Source: Planctomycetales bacterium (GTDB taxonomy: Bacteria; Planctomycetota; Planctomycetia; Pirellulales; Pirellulaceae). Taken from it: 64,000 nt of DNA. Position numbers and translations under genes: made by a program. The stretch lies in contig JAGQOY010000013.1 of NCBI GenBank assembly GCA_020427005.1, positions 1 through 64,000 on the forward strand, written 5' to 3'. Every line of letters begins with the position of its first letter. Within the stretch, counting starts at the first letter, position 1. Shown piece after piece: positions 38,947-49,796 of this stretch. The notes beneath the pieces were generated by a model. It was not told the origin of the DNA and did not search any database. It saw only the letters and a program-made list of their open reading frames with translations.

Positions 38947-39362
38947 GGCCGCAACTCGGAAAAAAAGGAACTAATACAAACTTATTGGCCACGATGAACA
39001 TTTGCGCCACATCAAATTGTAGCAACTACTTAATTAATCGAGACGTCATGAATAAATGCTACTTGTCCCGGTAGCTTAGCACTAGGCACAGATATATTGT
39101 ACCAATCGCAAGTCGACAGAAACAGTTTTTCGCCATGCAACTTCAGATGGATCCAATATCATTGCACTCGAATTCGGATATCTGAAAAACGGTCCCAAGG
39201 CTTGCGAAGCAGAGGAGATTCACAAGAGGAGAACTTGGTCTTCCCTTTCCCCGCTTTTCAAGGGATGTCTTGCCCCTGATCGCGACAATACTATGGACGT
39301 TCAAAAGACTTTACGTCCTACAATTCTCTTGAAGGTCAACAATCGGCTTCTTCTGCCCTAGT
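38947..39362. other. Intergenic region between the two vWA genes
   Basis: About 415 bases without a supported gene between two paralogous vWA genes in the same orientation. No terminator or repeat recognised. Confidence 0.4.
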
Positions 39363-40862
39363 TCACTTTTGTTTTCGAGGTCGAGGATCTGGAACGTAAA
39401 TAAAATTACCATTGTTTTCCGCAGCAATTCGCTGCAACAACGCTTGCCCTTCTAGGGAGTAAAAGGCAATCGTATGTATGGGCACGTGAACTACCTCGCC
39501 AAGAATCAAGTCCTGCAACCGATTCTCTTTTCTCAGGTGCGCAGCTACATCTACTTTCGTAACCCCGTCAGTCAATAGATAAATCGCGTCCGGCTCTATA
39601 CGAAGTGCCTCACTTAGCGCATCGTTAGGCGGAGCGCCGACATTTAGTCTTACTGTGGCCATCCAACGCCGAGCATGCTCAAGGTTATCAGCTGTTGCAT
39701 ATTGGGCTGAACTGGCCGGCAGTCCACTCTCGGGTGCTGGCAAGATGTCCAATTCACGATTGAAGAAAATGATATGAAACCGCTGATCCGTTCCCAGCGT
39801 GGCCAACGAGCGTAGTAGCTCGCTGGTCGCTGCTTCCCAAGGTCCGTCGCGCATGCTCCCAGATGAATCTATGACGTAACAAAAGCACTTGCCTTGTGCA
39901 GATGATCCGAAAAAACTTGCATTACTGGCCATTTCGGATACTGCTTTAGCGGACACACTGGTTGCAGCAGCCGCCACTGGAAGTGTGGGCGACACTCGCG
40001 CCGCTTCCCAAGTGGGCGATTCAAGGCGAAACGAATCAATGGGGAATCGCTCTTGCTCCGGAACCAGCACATCGCTTTCGCTATCTGGCTGAACTATTTC
40101 GCTCTGAGGGCTCAATTCGAACGAATCTACCGCTGGCGAGACAGGTGACGCTTGCAGCGCCATGCCGGCCGGAGTTGATGGCAATTTCAAACTGCACAGA
40201 GCTAACCCTAATAGGATTAACAGGTGGGCAAATAGACTTGCCAAGGCCCCCCGAAACTTCCTACTTCCCAATTTCGATGTGGCGGCTGACGTAGCTTCAT
40301 TCCCGATGGAAGCCAACTCTGCTAACGTCCGCGCTTGGGCAACGGCTATTTGCGGAGTGCTCACATCATCGTGCTGGGTCTTTCCGTCCAGCTCGTGCAT
40401 TTTTTCCCGTTGCGAGATCCCAGAATTAGGTCGCTCTTCGGCAGGTTGCTTCAAATGGGGATTTGGAACAACGTTATTACCGAGCAAATGCTTTTCAACC
40501 CGCCTAATCGCCGCAGGAAGAATCTCACCCCAACTCGAAATTTCTTTCGTTCGGGCTGCTACACCTACATGTGGCAGATTCAGACTGTCGCCCTGGCCCC
40601 CTGAGTCGTCGGGAGCTCTGTTTTCTCTCGATTCTGAATTGTGAACATGCAACCAGTTTCTTAATGAACTTGAATCTCCATGTTTGGCTCGCTCGATGGC
40701 TAGCAACAGTTCATCGCGTCTCGATTCCAATTGAGCTACTTGGAGTTGGCGATTCAGGACTTCCAACGCTAGCTCCCCTTGGGCCAGAATATCAGTCCCC
40801 CACTGGTATGTAGTTTCCCCCTGAGGTTCGGATTTATTCGTTAGCGTTTTTCGCTTGCCCAT
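39363..40862 (-). CDS. Large membrane-anchored vWA domain protein
   Basis: 499-residue paralogue of the adjacent vWA protein, with a long cytoplasmic N-terminal part. Residues 1-200 are hydrophilic and partly coiled-coil (VLNRQLQVAQLESRRDELLLAIERAK), and a transmembrane helix at about 205-225 (ASLFAHLLILLGLALCSL) precedes the external portion. The C-terminal vWA domain begins with YVIDSSGSM (complete DxSxS), followed by the strand IIFFNREL and LLTDGV. ATG at 40862. It could work as a hetero-oligomer with the shorter paralogue. The 200-residue cytoplasmic region suggests contact with an internal partner. Confidence 0.85.
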   Translation of the reverse strand: MGKRKTLTNKSEPQGETTYQWGTDILAQGELALEVLNRQLQVAQLESRRDELLLAIERAKHGDSSSLRNWLHVHNSESRENRAPDDSGGQGDSLNLPHVGVAARTKEISSWGEILPAAIRRVEKHLLGNNVVPNPHLKQPAEERPNSGISQREKMHELDGKTQHDDVSTPQIAVAQARTLAELASIGNEATSAATSKLGSRKFRGALASLFAHLLILLGLALCSLKLPSTPAGMALQASPVSPAVDSFELSPQSEIVQPDSESDVLVPEQERFPIDSFRLESPTWEAARVSPTLPVAAAATSVSAKAVSEMASNASFFGSSAQGKCFCYVIDSSGSMRDGPWEAATSELLRSLATLGTDQRFHIIFFNRELDILPAPESGLPASSAQYATADNLEHARRWMATVRLNVGAPPNDALSEALRIEPDAIYLLTDGVTKVDVAAHLRKENRLQDLILGEVVHVPIHTIAFYSLEGQALLQRIAAENNGNFIYVPDPRPRKQK

Positions 40863-41158
40863 TCCGACAGATCCCCAAAAGTCGTAATCTCAACTGCAGT
40901 TTGCCCCATTCTGAGTCATTTTTCAAGATGGCCAACCTCCGGGACGCAGACCACCTATTTTGGGGCATAGGGTAATCGTCTGGGGACCAACGGCCCAAGC
41001 CATCTGGATAGCTTGGGCCCCCTGGGCCAGGTACCCCTACCACTTGTTGCCGCTTAGGCCAACGGCCGGTCATTAACGACTCAAACGCGAACCTACTATT
41101 GGCCTTGGCGGGCTGGGGCGAGATTTTCTATAAGCTTCTTAACGAAGGGGGCTGGAAA
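40863..41158. other. Intergenic region between divergent genes
   Basis: About 295 bases between the divergent vWA and secretin-like genes, and so probably holding both promoters. AAGGGGG just before 41159 is a ribosome-binding site candidate. Nothing else was recognised. Confidence 0.4.
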
Positions 41159-42463
41159 ATGAAAAATGTGCCATCAGCACCGCGAAATACAGTTGTTTAT
41201 ATCTCTAGAAACTTTGTTGATAACCGGCTCAAAAGTTCTTGTCCGTCAAAAACTCCCGCGCCGATTTGCTGCCACCGTGTTATCCTATTGATCGTCTGGC
41301 TTGGGATCCAAAACATCGTAATGGCCCAAGATACAGGCCTGCCCGTCAATCCCGGTAGCGTTGAAAGCCCTTCTACGGCCAGCGTTCCAAGTCTCGAATC
41401 AAAAACCAATGGAAATTTGGCACCTGCTTTGCAGCCCCGGAAGCTTGGTGGGGCTCCCGCACTGCCCACGGACGGTGGCCAGTATTGGGAGGAATACGAT
41501 CTCACACCGTATACCAAGGAATTGCAAGTCGACAGGCCCCAACGGGCAATTGTTGATTGGATTCTAAGGGATACAGGAACGGATGTTTGGTTCACTGAAC
41601 CATTCGGCATCCTAAGTGCTGATCGCAGCAAATTGCGAGTTTACCACAATGCTCAGATGCACCAATTAGTGCGCGGCATTTATGAGCAGTTCGTTAATGG
41701 AACGGTAGCGCCCCAATCCTATGGCCTAAGAGTCATGGCCGTCGGCAATCCAAATTGGAGAACGCGTGCACACAGTCTCATGCGTACCGTTCAGGCCCAA
41801 TCACCGGGCGTGCAAGCCTACCTACTTCACAAAGAAAACTCGGCCATATTGTTGGCTATGCTGCGTGGGCGAGCGGACTTCCGGGAACTTGCTGCGACCG
41901 AATTAATCGTCCATAACGGACAATCCCAAGAACTTGAACAAGTCCGTGGACGGAACTACGTCCAAGATCTGCAACCCGCCGAAGGTCAGTGGCCACCCTA
42001 CATGCCGGTTACGGCCGACATCAAGGAAGGTTATCGAATGCAATTGAGCCCATTGCTCAGCGTCGATCGACGAACGGTAGATCTCGTCGTAAAGTGCGAC
42101 ATAGACCAGTTAGAAAAGGTTTCCAATGTTAGCCTCGATTTGCCACTCCCGACTGGCCAGTTCTATACAGGTATGATCAGTGTACCCCAGGTCGCCAGTT
42201 GGCGGCTGCACGAACGGTTTCGCTGGCCAGCCGACCAAGTACTGCTGCTAAGTTGCGGCGTTGTGGCTGCCCCCCAAGGAGGAACTAACAATAGCCTTTT
42301 GGGGCAAGGATCGGGCCTTTTGGGGCTTGATCGAATTCTCTCGCCTGGAGGGGAACGCGCGGACGCACTCCTGATGATCGAACATCGCGGAGACGCTACA
42401 AACCAGACATCTTCCTCCTCGGCTTTGCAGACAACTGGCCTAAATACTCGTGGCCGCTATTAG
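41159..42463 (+). CDS. Secreted protein with possible secretin-like C-terminus
   Basis: 434-residue exported protein. A hydrophobic signal (VILLIVWLGIQNIVMAQ) is preceded by a long basic N-terminus of about 40 residues. The middle contains a Pro-rich stretch and YDLTPYTKELQ. The C-terminal part (SPLLSVDRRTVDLVVKCDIDQL... VPQVASWRLHERFRWPADQVLLLSCGVV) has the strand pattern of the outer part of a secretin: repeated beta strands and a final conserved GGV-like turn. This is a weak resemblance, so I do not claim a secretin. The ATG at 41159 is favoured by AAGGGGG 10 bases upstream. An N-terminal TTG extension is possible. Confidence 0.6.
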   Translation: MKNVPSAPRNTVVYISRNFVDNRLKSSCPSKTPAPICCHRVILLIVWLGIQNIVMAQDTGLPVNPGSVESPSTASVPSLESKTNGNLAPALQPRKLGGAPALPTDGGQYWEEYDLTPYTKELQVDRPQRAIVDWILRDTGTDVWFTEPFGILSADRSKLRVYHNAQMHQLVRGIYEQFVNGTVAPQSYGLRVMAVGNPNWRTRAHSLMRTVQAQSPGVQAYLLHKENSAILLAMLRGRADFRELAATELIVHNGQSQELEQVRGRNYVQDLQPAEGQWPPYMPVTADIKEGYRMQLSPLLSVDRRTVDLVVKCDIDQLEKVSNVSLDLPLPTGQFYTGMISVPQVASWRLHERFRWPADQVLLLSCGVVAAPQGGTNNSLLGQGSGLLGLDRILSPGGERADALLMIEHRGDATNQTSSSSALQTTGLNTRGRY

Positions 42464-42910
42464 GCCCCAAGGGCTTCTCAAGATTTGACAATGTGACGGT
42501 GCTAGTTGAGGGAGGCAACCTGGATACCGGAATTCACCCCTGCAAATTCTCTTTCTGCGCCAATTTTTGCATGGAGTTGACGTACTCTGCGAGACAGTTA
42601 CCTTGGAGCGCCCGGGCGATCTTGCTCGCTTTACTGGGCGTTGGGAAATCGTCAACCAATTTGGACTAGCGATTCATTACATTCAACCTAACTAACTCTC
42701 TCCGCATGTTTTATGTCTGGAACTTCGCGACCAGGCAGAAACCGCCTGGCACCACCCCAGCCACACATGCAGGTAGAGCAGGTTAAGTGGCTGTTAAACT
42801 TGTACTTGAAGGCGCTAGAACTTTCTGTACTTGGGTTGGCGTACAGTTCAAAGTTAGAGCAAACATAAAAACTCGCGAACGATTATCGACTTAACACAAT
42901 TTTTGACATT
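42464..42910. other. Intergenic region with a GC hairpin
   Basis: About 450 bases. CCAGGC (42731-42736) and GCCTGG (42744-42749) form a six-base stem without a T-tract. No gene was recognised. Confidence 0.4.
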
Positions 42911-44221
42911 ATGACCCCAAGTACGAAACGAGTTGTCATTACTGGCATGGGTGTGATAAGCCCACTTGGCCTTACCCCAGAATCTGTTTGGGAAGCCCTC
43001 CGGGATGGTCGGTCCGGCATTTCACCCATTAAGAGTTTGCCGATGGATGACCTTCCGTTTCGCTCAGGAGCCGAAGCAACTGAGTTCACAGGTGCCATAG
43101 AAGACTATGGTGACTTAGACAAGTCATTGCAGCGAGCCATCAAAAAAAATATGAAGGTGATGTGCCGCGAAATTGAAATGGGAGTAGCGGCTGCCCAGCG
43201 CGCACTGCAACACAGCGGTTTAGGAGAGGATCGTGACCCGGAACGGTGCGGTTGCCTTTTCGGCGCAGACTATATCCTCACTCGACCAGAAGAATATGCG
43301 GACGGAATCCGTGCTTGCCGGGCAGCATCCGGCAAGGTAGATATTTTGGACTGGCCGAAACACGGGCTAAGCAAAGTGAACCCGCTTTGGCTGTTGAAGT
43401 ATCTTCCCAATATGCCCAATAGTCACGTTTCAATTTACAACGATTTCCGCGCTACCAATAACTCGCTTACGGTGCGCGAAGCCAGTATGAATTTGGCGGT
43501 AGCTGAGGCAAGCTCGATTATTCGCCGAGGCACGGCCGACGTCATGTTGGTGGGTGCAACCGGCAGCCGAATCCATCCATTGCGTACGACGCATATTTAC
43601 CTTACCGATCAAGTCGCCAGTGAACAGGCTGATCCAACCACCATGAGCCGCCCGTTCGACGTCAGTCGAGATGGCATGGCAGTAGGCGAGGGAGCTGGTG
43701 CCTTGATGCTGGAATCCTGGGAACATGCCGATCGACGTGGCGCAAAAATTTGGGGTGAGGTGATTGGCCAAGGGGCAGCCATGGTCGGACCAAATACAAA
43801 TGAAAACCGTGACTATTTGCGACTCGCGGTCGGCCGAGCACTAAGAGCCGCCGAAACCTCGTCGCTAGGGCGATTACCTTCCGCCTGGCACCTACATGCT
43901 CATGGTCTGAGCAGTACAAAAGCAGATGCCTCCGAAGCTCTAGCAATTTCAGATGTCCTGATGTCGCGGCAAATCCCGGTCACAGCAGCCAAGAGCTACT
44001 TCGGCAACCTTGGGGCCGGCGCATCAGCTGTCGAATTGATCAGCAGCGTTTTGGCGATGCACGCCGGGACTCTATTTCCCATCCGCAACTTAAAGAACCC
44101 ATGCGCGGAGGCTACGTTTCCGGCCCTACAAGATTTTGGCTCGCCGGGAGAGGCCTTTCTTCACTGCAGTTTTACTCCTCAAGGACAAGCCGCAGCATTG
44201 GCCATTGCCAAAGCTGCGTAA
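42911..44221 (+). CDS. Beta-ketoacyl-synthase homologue without catalytic Cys
   Basis: 436-residue thiolase-fold protein closest to FabF/KAS II. The N-terminus is typical (VVITGMGVISPLG), as are ADVMLVGATGS and SRPFDVSRDGMAVGEGAGALML. The active site is altered: the nucleophile Cys position is Glu190 (REAS in place of TACTSG), the first His is kept (His331, HAHG), the second is Asn366 (KSYFGN in place of KSMTGH), and the GFGG loop is FTPQG. Lys361 is kept. This is the condition of the chain-length factor (KS-beta) of type II polyketide synthases, which is non-condensing and pairs with an active KS. No partner is next to it; the role could be decarboxylation, pairing or structure. No ribosome-binding site is obvious. 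Confidence 0.85.
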   Translation: MTPSTKRVVITGMGVISPLGLTPESVWEALRDGRSGISPIKSLPMDDLPFRSGAEATEFTGAIEDYGDLDKSLQRAIKKNMKVMCREIEMGVAAAQRALQHSGLGEDRDPERCGCLFGADYILTRPEEYADGIRACRAASGKVDILDWPKHGLSKVNPLWLLKYLPNMPNSHVSIYNDFRATNNSLTVREASMNLAVAEASSIIRRGTADVMLVGATGSRIHPLRTTHIYLTDQVASEQADPTTMSRPFDVSRDGMAVGEGAGALMLESWEHADRRGAKIWGEVIGQGAAMVGPNTNENRDYLRLAVGRALRAAETSSLGRLPSAWHLHAHGLSSTKADASEALAISDVLMSRQIPVTAAKSYFGNLGAGASAVELISSVLAMHAGTLFPIRNLKNPCAEATFPALQDFGSPGEAFLHCSFTPQGQAAALAIAKAA

Positions 44222-45285
44222 GCTACGCCTCGCCTAGTGCGTGGGTGGCAAGACTCTACGACGGGCCATTCCCTTTGTTTACGTCGCCCTTAGCTGCCGC
44301 TTCATTTTTGCCATTGGGCAGCTCTTCAAGCTCAGACCACAATCCCTTAAGACCTACTGGCGTTACGTACGTTTTGAAGTCAATGAATCCTGTCGGAGTA
44401 AGTTCCTGTTCGGTGCCACCCACAAACTATGAGGAAAAAGCTGTTGATGGCACACCTTTTCAGGGGATTCTTGGGTCACAAATAGAACGGATTTTGTTGG
44501 ACAGATGAAAAAAATGACAGGATTTTTGGGCCTGACACAATTGTTTTTTTGGAACTCGGGTGGAGCAGGAATAGTGCAGCGCGACTTGCGGGGGCCAGGA
44601 AAATGAAGGAATTGTGCAGGAGACAAGAGTCAAAAAAGAAAAAGTTGGTGATGTAGAAGTAGAAGTAAACGGAAAAAAAGGGAGTAGGTCATCAAGGAGT
44701 AGGTATTAAGGAGAAGAAAAGGGAGGTTATTCAGGCATTTCCAGGCGTGGAATTGCGGCCCCGAGCGAGGAATTTCGACCCTTCCAAAACTTCGCGAAGT
44801 TCGGGAGGGTAAGTTGCATCTAGCTACATATTGGACGACCCCAAGTTCATTTGGTTACACTTCGTCTGGTCACTTGCTAGGCAACTCCCAAGTTGTCGCG
44901 ATCTCCGTGGCTTGGTCTCGGAAAGCGGGCTGGCTGCAACATTGCTATCATGAGCGGAAGTGCTATAGCGATTGAAAAGAAAGGGCGAGTTTCTGGCGGA
45001 GGCGGCGGCTTATCTTAAAACTTTGCGCGGCCCTGGGACCTACTTGCGTTGACACCGTTTTCGTAGAAAAGTACCATTGTCGGATTCATGACCGAACGTA
45101 CTCATGCGTGGTCGGTTCTGTAGCTGTGTCCGCCGATTTTGTTATGGCTTGCGTCGCTTTGACTGTGGTCCCAAGATCACAAATAAACTCAAAGGCGCTC
45201 TGATTCCGGAGAGCGCAACGCTCCAGTCGGTCTGGACTCCCAGGCCACGGACCGTCGCGCTGCTGCCAAAATCAAAATCCGACGC
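44222..45285. other. Long intergenic stretch before nusA
   Basis: About 1.06 kb without a supported gene. It contains a purine-rich tract from about 44540 to 44730, a tandem of GGAGTAGGT units (44681-44709), and a strong dyad at 44778-44810. No tRNA and no rimP-like gene, which often precedes nusA, was found. Confidence 0.5.
44778..44810. repeat. Long inverted repeat of the intergenic dyad family
   Basis: ACCCTTCC (44778-44785) pairs with GGGAGGGT (44803-44810), allowing one G-T pair and an offset of one base. Inside, AACTTCG (about 44788-44794) is followed by CGAAGTT (44795-44801), a perfect 14-base palindrome. It resembles the array at 8725-8839. Confidence 0.6.
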
Positions 45286-46710
45286 ATGAATCCATCCGAA
45301 CTACTAAGACTTGTTGATTCGCTGCACCGCGAAAAAAATATCGACAGCGAGGTCGTGTTTACGGCTATCGAATCTGCTTTGCAGACTGCTGTCAAGAAGT
45401 TTCGCGGAGAAGAGAGTGAAATCACAGTAGCCATTGATCGTCACAATGGTCACATCGTCGCAACTTGCGATGGTCAGGAACTGGATCAGGCCGAAATTGG
45501 ACGGATTGGGGCCCAAACTGCCAAACAGGTCATCATTCAAAAAATTAAAGAAGCAGAGCGAGATTCTCTGCTTGACGAATTTCACGACCAAGTTGGTCAG
45601 CTCGTAACCGGTACGGTTCAGCGCAGCGAACGGGGCGTCACTACCGTTCAGCTTGGCAATATGGAAGCAATTTTGCCTCGCGGCGAGCAAATCAGCGGTG
45701 AATCCTACCACAATGGCGACCGCATTCGGGCAGTGGTCTATGAGGTAAAGGCGGCTGGCAATCGAGTCAAGGTAATCCTGAGTCGCACCAAACCGCAGCT
45801 GGTGCAGCGGCTATTTGAACAAGAGATCCCGGAAATTTCTGAAGGTGTGATAGAGATCAAAGCTATCAGCCGCGAGCCTGGACATCGCAGCAAAGTGGCG
45901 GTGAGCAGTTCCGATCAACGCGTTGACTGCGTCGGTGCCTGCGTGGGCGTCCGTGGTAATCGGATCAAGAACATTACCAGCGAACTGGCCGGCGAGCGGA
46001 TTGACATCGTTCGCTGGAGTGACGATCCACAGGTTCTCATACCAAGTGCGCTACAACCAGCGGAAGTCGAGCAGGTTCTACTGTGCGATATGATAGGGCG
46101 AGCTATCGTGCTGGTTCGAGACGATCAGCTCTCCCAGGCCATTGGAAAATATGGACAGAATGTTCGCCTGGCCAGCAAGCTTGTGGGCTGGGATATTGAG
46201 ATTATGACAGCCGGCGAGCTCGAAAAGCTGATTGATCAGGCCGTGACAGCTTTCATGGAACTGGAGGGAATGAACGAAGATCTTGCTCAGCGGCTGGTAG
46301 AACAAGGGTATTTGTCGTACGATGACTTATCCTTCATCGAGCCAGATGCCCTGATGGAGATGGGTGGACTGACGCAAGACCAGGTCGACGCTATCGTCGA
46401 GCAAGCAGATGAGCGAGTCGAGGAAGCCGAACGCGTTGCCGAGGAACAAAAAAGACTCAAGAAGGAACAAGAGGCTGCTGGATTAGCTCAAGCTTCTGAC
46501 GGAGGCACCTCCGAGCTGAATTCGGATTCTGCTTCCGTCGCGGTAATTGACATGGAAGTAAGCGATTCGGAAGTAAACGAATCAATGGAAGACGAACAAC
46601 CAACAGCTGAATATTTAGCAGATGAACAAAACCCGGCGGTAGATCCCGCTGGTTCCCATAATACTCCAGAGGAAGATATGGATCAGACCAATGCCACCGA
46701 TCAGATTTAA
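45286..46710 (+). CDS. nusA: Transcription termination/antitermination factor NusA
   Basis: 474-residue NusA, which binds RNA polymerase and nascent RNA and modulates pausing, termination and antitermination. The N-terminal domain begins [20 protein letters not shown], the S1 domain has [17 protein letters not shown], and two KH domains contain [14 protein letters not shown] and [15 protein letters not shown] helix-hairpin-helix region follows (about 340-370) and the tail is long and acidic (from about 390). The usual operon with infB and rbfA is intact, but rimP is missing immediately upstream. ATG start, no strong ribosome-binding site. Confidence 0.95.
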   Translation: MNPSELLRLVDSLHREKNIDSEVVFTAIESALQTAVKKFRGEESEITVAIDRHNGHIVATCDGQELDQAEIGRIGAQTAKQVIIQKIKEAERDSLLDEFHDQVGQLVTGTVQRSERGVTTVQLGNMEAILPRGEQISGESYHNGDRIRAVVYEVKAAGNRVKVILSRTKPQLVQRLFEQEIPEISEGVIEIKAISREPGHRSKVAVSSSDQRVDCVGACVGVRGNRIKNITSELAGERIDIVRWSDDPQVLIPSALQPAEVEQVLLCDMIGRAIVLVRDDQLSQAIGKYGQNVRLASKLVGWDIEIMTAGELEKLIDQAVTAFMELEGMNEDLAQRLVEQGYLSYDDLSFIEPDALMEMGGLTQDQVDAIVEQADERVEEAERVAEEQKRLKKEQEAAGLAQASDGGTSELNSDSASVAVIDMEVSDSEVNESMEDEQPTAEYLADEQNPAVDPAGSHNTPEEDMDQTNATDQI

Positions 46711-46906
46711 CCTTCTGGTCGGCAGCGAAGTCGCTCGCGATTTCACCATGTTTCCCTGTGGCATACGCACCTGCTTTGGGAGGGCGTGGCTATGTAGATG
46801 ACACTCCACGTGCGCAAGGTGGTCGTGTCAGCGCACCACGCCAGCCAAAGAGGGCGTTGGTCTAGTCCGAACACCTTTTTAGTTTTGTCCTTAGGAAAAT
46901 TAGCAC

Positions 46907-49744
46907 GTGCCGAAACGCATCTACGCGCTAGCAAAAGAGCTAGCGATTGACAGTAAAGAATTGGTTGATATCTGTACCAAAATTGGCATTCAGAACAAAG
47001 GTTCTGCGCTTGCTAGCCTTGAGGATGATGAAGTAGAACGCATTGAGCGTTACTTCAAGAGCAGCGAGCCTCCTGCGGCACCTCCACCTCCCCAACAATC
47101 GCACACCCCAATAAGAGAACCCATCCAGGAGCATCGGGCTTCGGTTATTCTCAAGTCGCCGCCCGCAACAGGGCCGGTTGCTAAGACGCCAGAATTCGAA
47201 ACTGTTTCACCTGCTGCCCCTGTTCCCGAAGTCCCAGCGTCCGAATTGCCTCCGGCCAGCCCGTTGTCTGCAACCAATCGTGCGGTCACGGCCGAACCTC
47301 CGAGCCCCGAACCTCCTGCGGCACCAGCGAATACCCCTACGCGCCGGTTGACTCGGGACGATTACATTGCTCCCCCCTCGGCCACAGCAGGACGAGTCCG
47401 CGTACTCGATGCTCGCCGCGGCGATGGGAAAAAGAGTGACGAAAAGAGGGTAGATGACCGCAAGCGGCCACCTCAAAAACGCGAACCAGTTATCAATTTG
47501 GCAAAGATTCCCAAGGGTGCCCCCCAAGCCCCACCTCCGCAGTCCAACGAGCCGGCTCCACAGCGACCTGAAATTAGGCTCACGCGAAGTGCGATTACGG
47601 GTCATAAACAGGGCATGAAGGCTCCGCTCGAGGAACTTGAGCAGCAGCAGGCGGCCGAGAGTGCAGCTGCTAAGGCTGGTCGTGGCGGAAAAACTGCGGT
47701 TCCTAGCCAAGGTGGCTTGAGCAAGTTCAAGGCTGCCGCCGATAAGGCCAAAGGACGCCGTGAGGACGAGGAGGAAGATGACGGCTCAGGACGTGGCAAG
47801 CGAAGTACGTCCGGCATTGTCGCTGCTCGTGCTGAACGACGCCGCAAGACTCGTGTGGCAGATGAAGGAGGCGAAGAAGATCGGCGTTCACGCGATCGTT
47901 CCTCCAGCAAACGCCTCACACGTCGCGGTACGAACACCGCTGCCCCCAGAAAGGAAAAAGCCGTTTTGGAATTACCATGTACAATCCGTAGCTTCTCGGA
48001 AGCCGCCGGAGTCCCCGCCGGACGCGTTTTAGGGACGTTGATGCAAATGGGCAAGGGTGTGACCATCAACGCGAATTTGGATCCAGAGTTAGCCGAAATG
48101 CTAGCTGTCGAGCTGGGAGTGGATCTAGAATTCCGTCAACCGCAGTCGCTCGAAGAAGGTCTAATCGACTCCATTGAGAATTCAGTTGACCCTGAAGAAT
48201 CGTTAGTTTCTCGGCCGCCGATCGTGACGTTTCTTGGCCACGTCGATCACGGCAAGACTTCGCTGCTTGATTACCTGATCGGCACTCGCATTGTAACCGG
48301 CGAAGCTGGTGGGATTACTCAACATATTCGCGCTTATAAAGTCGAAAAAGGTGGCCGAACCGTGGCCTTTGTTGATACTCCCGGTCACGAAGCATTTACC
48401 GAAATGCGAGCTCGAGGTGCTAATGTCACAGATATTGCGGTCTTGGTAGTGGCTGCCGACGACGGCATCATGCCACAGACCGAAGAGGCCATTAGCCACG
48501 CCAAAGCGGCGGACGTACCCATTGTTGTTGCTTTGAACAAGATCGATCTAGCGGGCGTCGACCCCAATCGAATCCTAACTCAAATGACGGAACATGGTCT
48601 GACACCAAGCCAGTGGGGTGGTGACGTAGAAGTGGTTCACACAAGTGCAATCACGGGTCAGGGCATGGATGAACTTCTGGAGACCTTGCTGACCGTCGCC
48701 GAACTGAATGACTACAAGGCTAATCCAGATCGCCCTGCATTGGGCGTTTGCTTGGAAGCCGAACAGGCGGCCGACAAAGGCGTGATCGCCAAAGTCGTCG
48801 TGCAAAACGGCACCTTGAAAGTCGGAGACATTGTGGTCTGCGGTAGCAGCCATGGTCGAGTCAAGGCTTTGTACGATACGTTAAATCCAAATATTCAATT
48901 GACATCTGCCGGTCCGTCAACGCCAGTAAACATTACCGGTTTGGACAGCCCTCCCGGAGCCGGTGATCGATTCCATGTGCTAAGTGATATTGCTCAAGCT
49001 CGGGAACTGGCGGAGAGTCGATCTGCGCAATCACGCAGTCAATCACTTTCCGGCACTTCGCCGAAAGTTTCGTTTGAGACATTCCAGGAATTGCTACAGA
49101 GTGGCCGCCTAGGCAAAGTCGAAGAACGAGTCGAGTTGAATTTAATTATTCGTGCAGATGCCCGGGGTAGTTTGGAAGCTATCGAAAAAGAATTATCGAA
49201 ACTTGAACATCCTGAAGTTGAATTGCGAGTTTTGCAAAAGAGCGTAGGAGGTATCAGCGTCGCCGATGTAACGCTAGCAAGCGCCTCTCAAGCGGTGATT
49301 GTCGGCTTCAACGTAATCCCCGATGAAGCAGCTCGTTCACTCGCCGACGAACGCAACGTTGAAATTCGGCGTTACGATATTATCTACAAGTTGGCGGAGG
49401 ATATTCGCGCCATCGTCGAAGGCCGCCTGCGTCCAGAAGAGCGCATTGTGGAACTAGGACGGGCACTTGTTAAGACAACGTTTACCATTACACGTGTCGG
49501 TACGGTGGCAGGTTGCTACGTCATGCAAGGTAGTATCGAACGCGGTTGTCGGATCCGTGTGAGTCGCGATAGCCGAATCATTGGTGACTATGCTTTGGAT
49601 TCTCTGAAACGACATAAAGACGATGTCAAGGAAGTTCCTCGCGGTATGGAGTGTGGTATCAAACTCGCTGGATTTAATGACCTTAAGCAAGATGATGTTC
49701 TTGAAGCCTATCGTATTGAAGAGGTCGCTCGCAAGCTCGAATAA
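46907..49744 (+). CDS. infB: Translation initiation factor IF-2
   Basis: 945-residue IF-2, the GTPase that delivers initiator tRNA to the small ribosomal subunit. The GTG start has AGGA 10 bases upstream. The N-terminal domain ([19 protein letters not shown]) is followed by a long disordered Pro/Glu/Arg-rich region, about residues 60-350, then an IF2_N domain and the G domain with G1 GHVDHGKTS at 444-452, DTPGHEA and NKIDLAG. Domains II-IV follow, the last ending in [13 protein letters not shown]. About 200 bases separate it from nusA, so a separate promoter or leader is possible. Confidence 0.96.
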   Translation: MPKRIYALAKELAIDSKELVDICTKIGIQNKGSALASLEDDEVERIERYFKSSEPPAAPPPPQQSHTPIREPIQEHRASVILKSPPATGPVAKTPEFETVSPAAPVPEVPASELPPASPLSATNRAVTAEPPSPEPPAAPANTPTRRLTRDDYIAPPSATAGRVRVLDARRGDGKKSDEKRVDDRKRPPQKREPVINLAKIPKGAPQAPPPQSNEPAPQRPEIRLTRSAITGHKQGMKAPLEELEQQQAAESAAAKAGRGGKTAVPSQGGLSKFKAAADKAKGRREDEEEDDGSGRGKRSTSGIVAARAERRRKTRVADEGGEEDRRSRDRSSSKRLTRRGTNTAAPRKEKAVLELPCTIRSFSEAAGVPAGRVLGTLMQMGKGVTINANLDPELAEMLAVELGVDLEFRQPQSLEEGLIDSIENSVDPEESLVSRPPIVTFLGHVDHGKTSLLDYLIGTRIVTGEAGGITQHIRAYKVEKGGRTVAFVDTPGHEAFTEMRARGANVTDIAVLVVAADDGIMPQTEEAISHAKAADVPIVVALNKIDLAGVDPNRILTQMTEHGLTPSQWGGDVEVVHTSAITGQGMDELLETLLTVAELNDYKANPDRPALGVCLEAEQAADKGVIAKVVVQNGTLKVGDIVVCGSSHGRVKALYDTLNPNIQLTSAGPSTPVNITGLDSPPGAGDRFHVLSDIAQARELAESRSAQSRSQSLSGTSPKVSFETFQELLQSGRLGKVEERVELNLIIRADARGSLEAIEKELSKLEHPEVELRVLQKSVGGISVADVTLASASQAVIVGFNVIPDEAARSLADERNVEIRRYDIIYKLAEDIRAIVEGRLRPEERIVELGRALVKTTFTITRVGTVAGCYVMQGSIERGCRIRVSRDSRIIGDYALDSLKRHKDDVKEVPRGMECGIKLAGFNDLKQDDVLEAYRIEEVARKLE

Positions 49745-49796
49745 CTCAAGCATAAGCAAGTCGGCAAACTCCAATGACTATGGGAAGCAACGTTAA

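Noticed and set aside
45104-45289. 61-codon plus-strand frame ahead of nusA as a rimP or ylxR gene
   Set aside because: Composition is Arg/Cys-rich, with no resemblance to those families and overlapping the nusA start.
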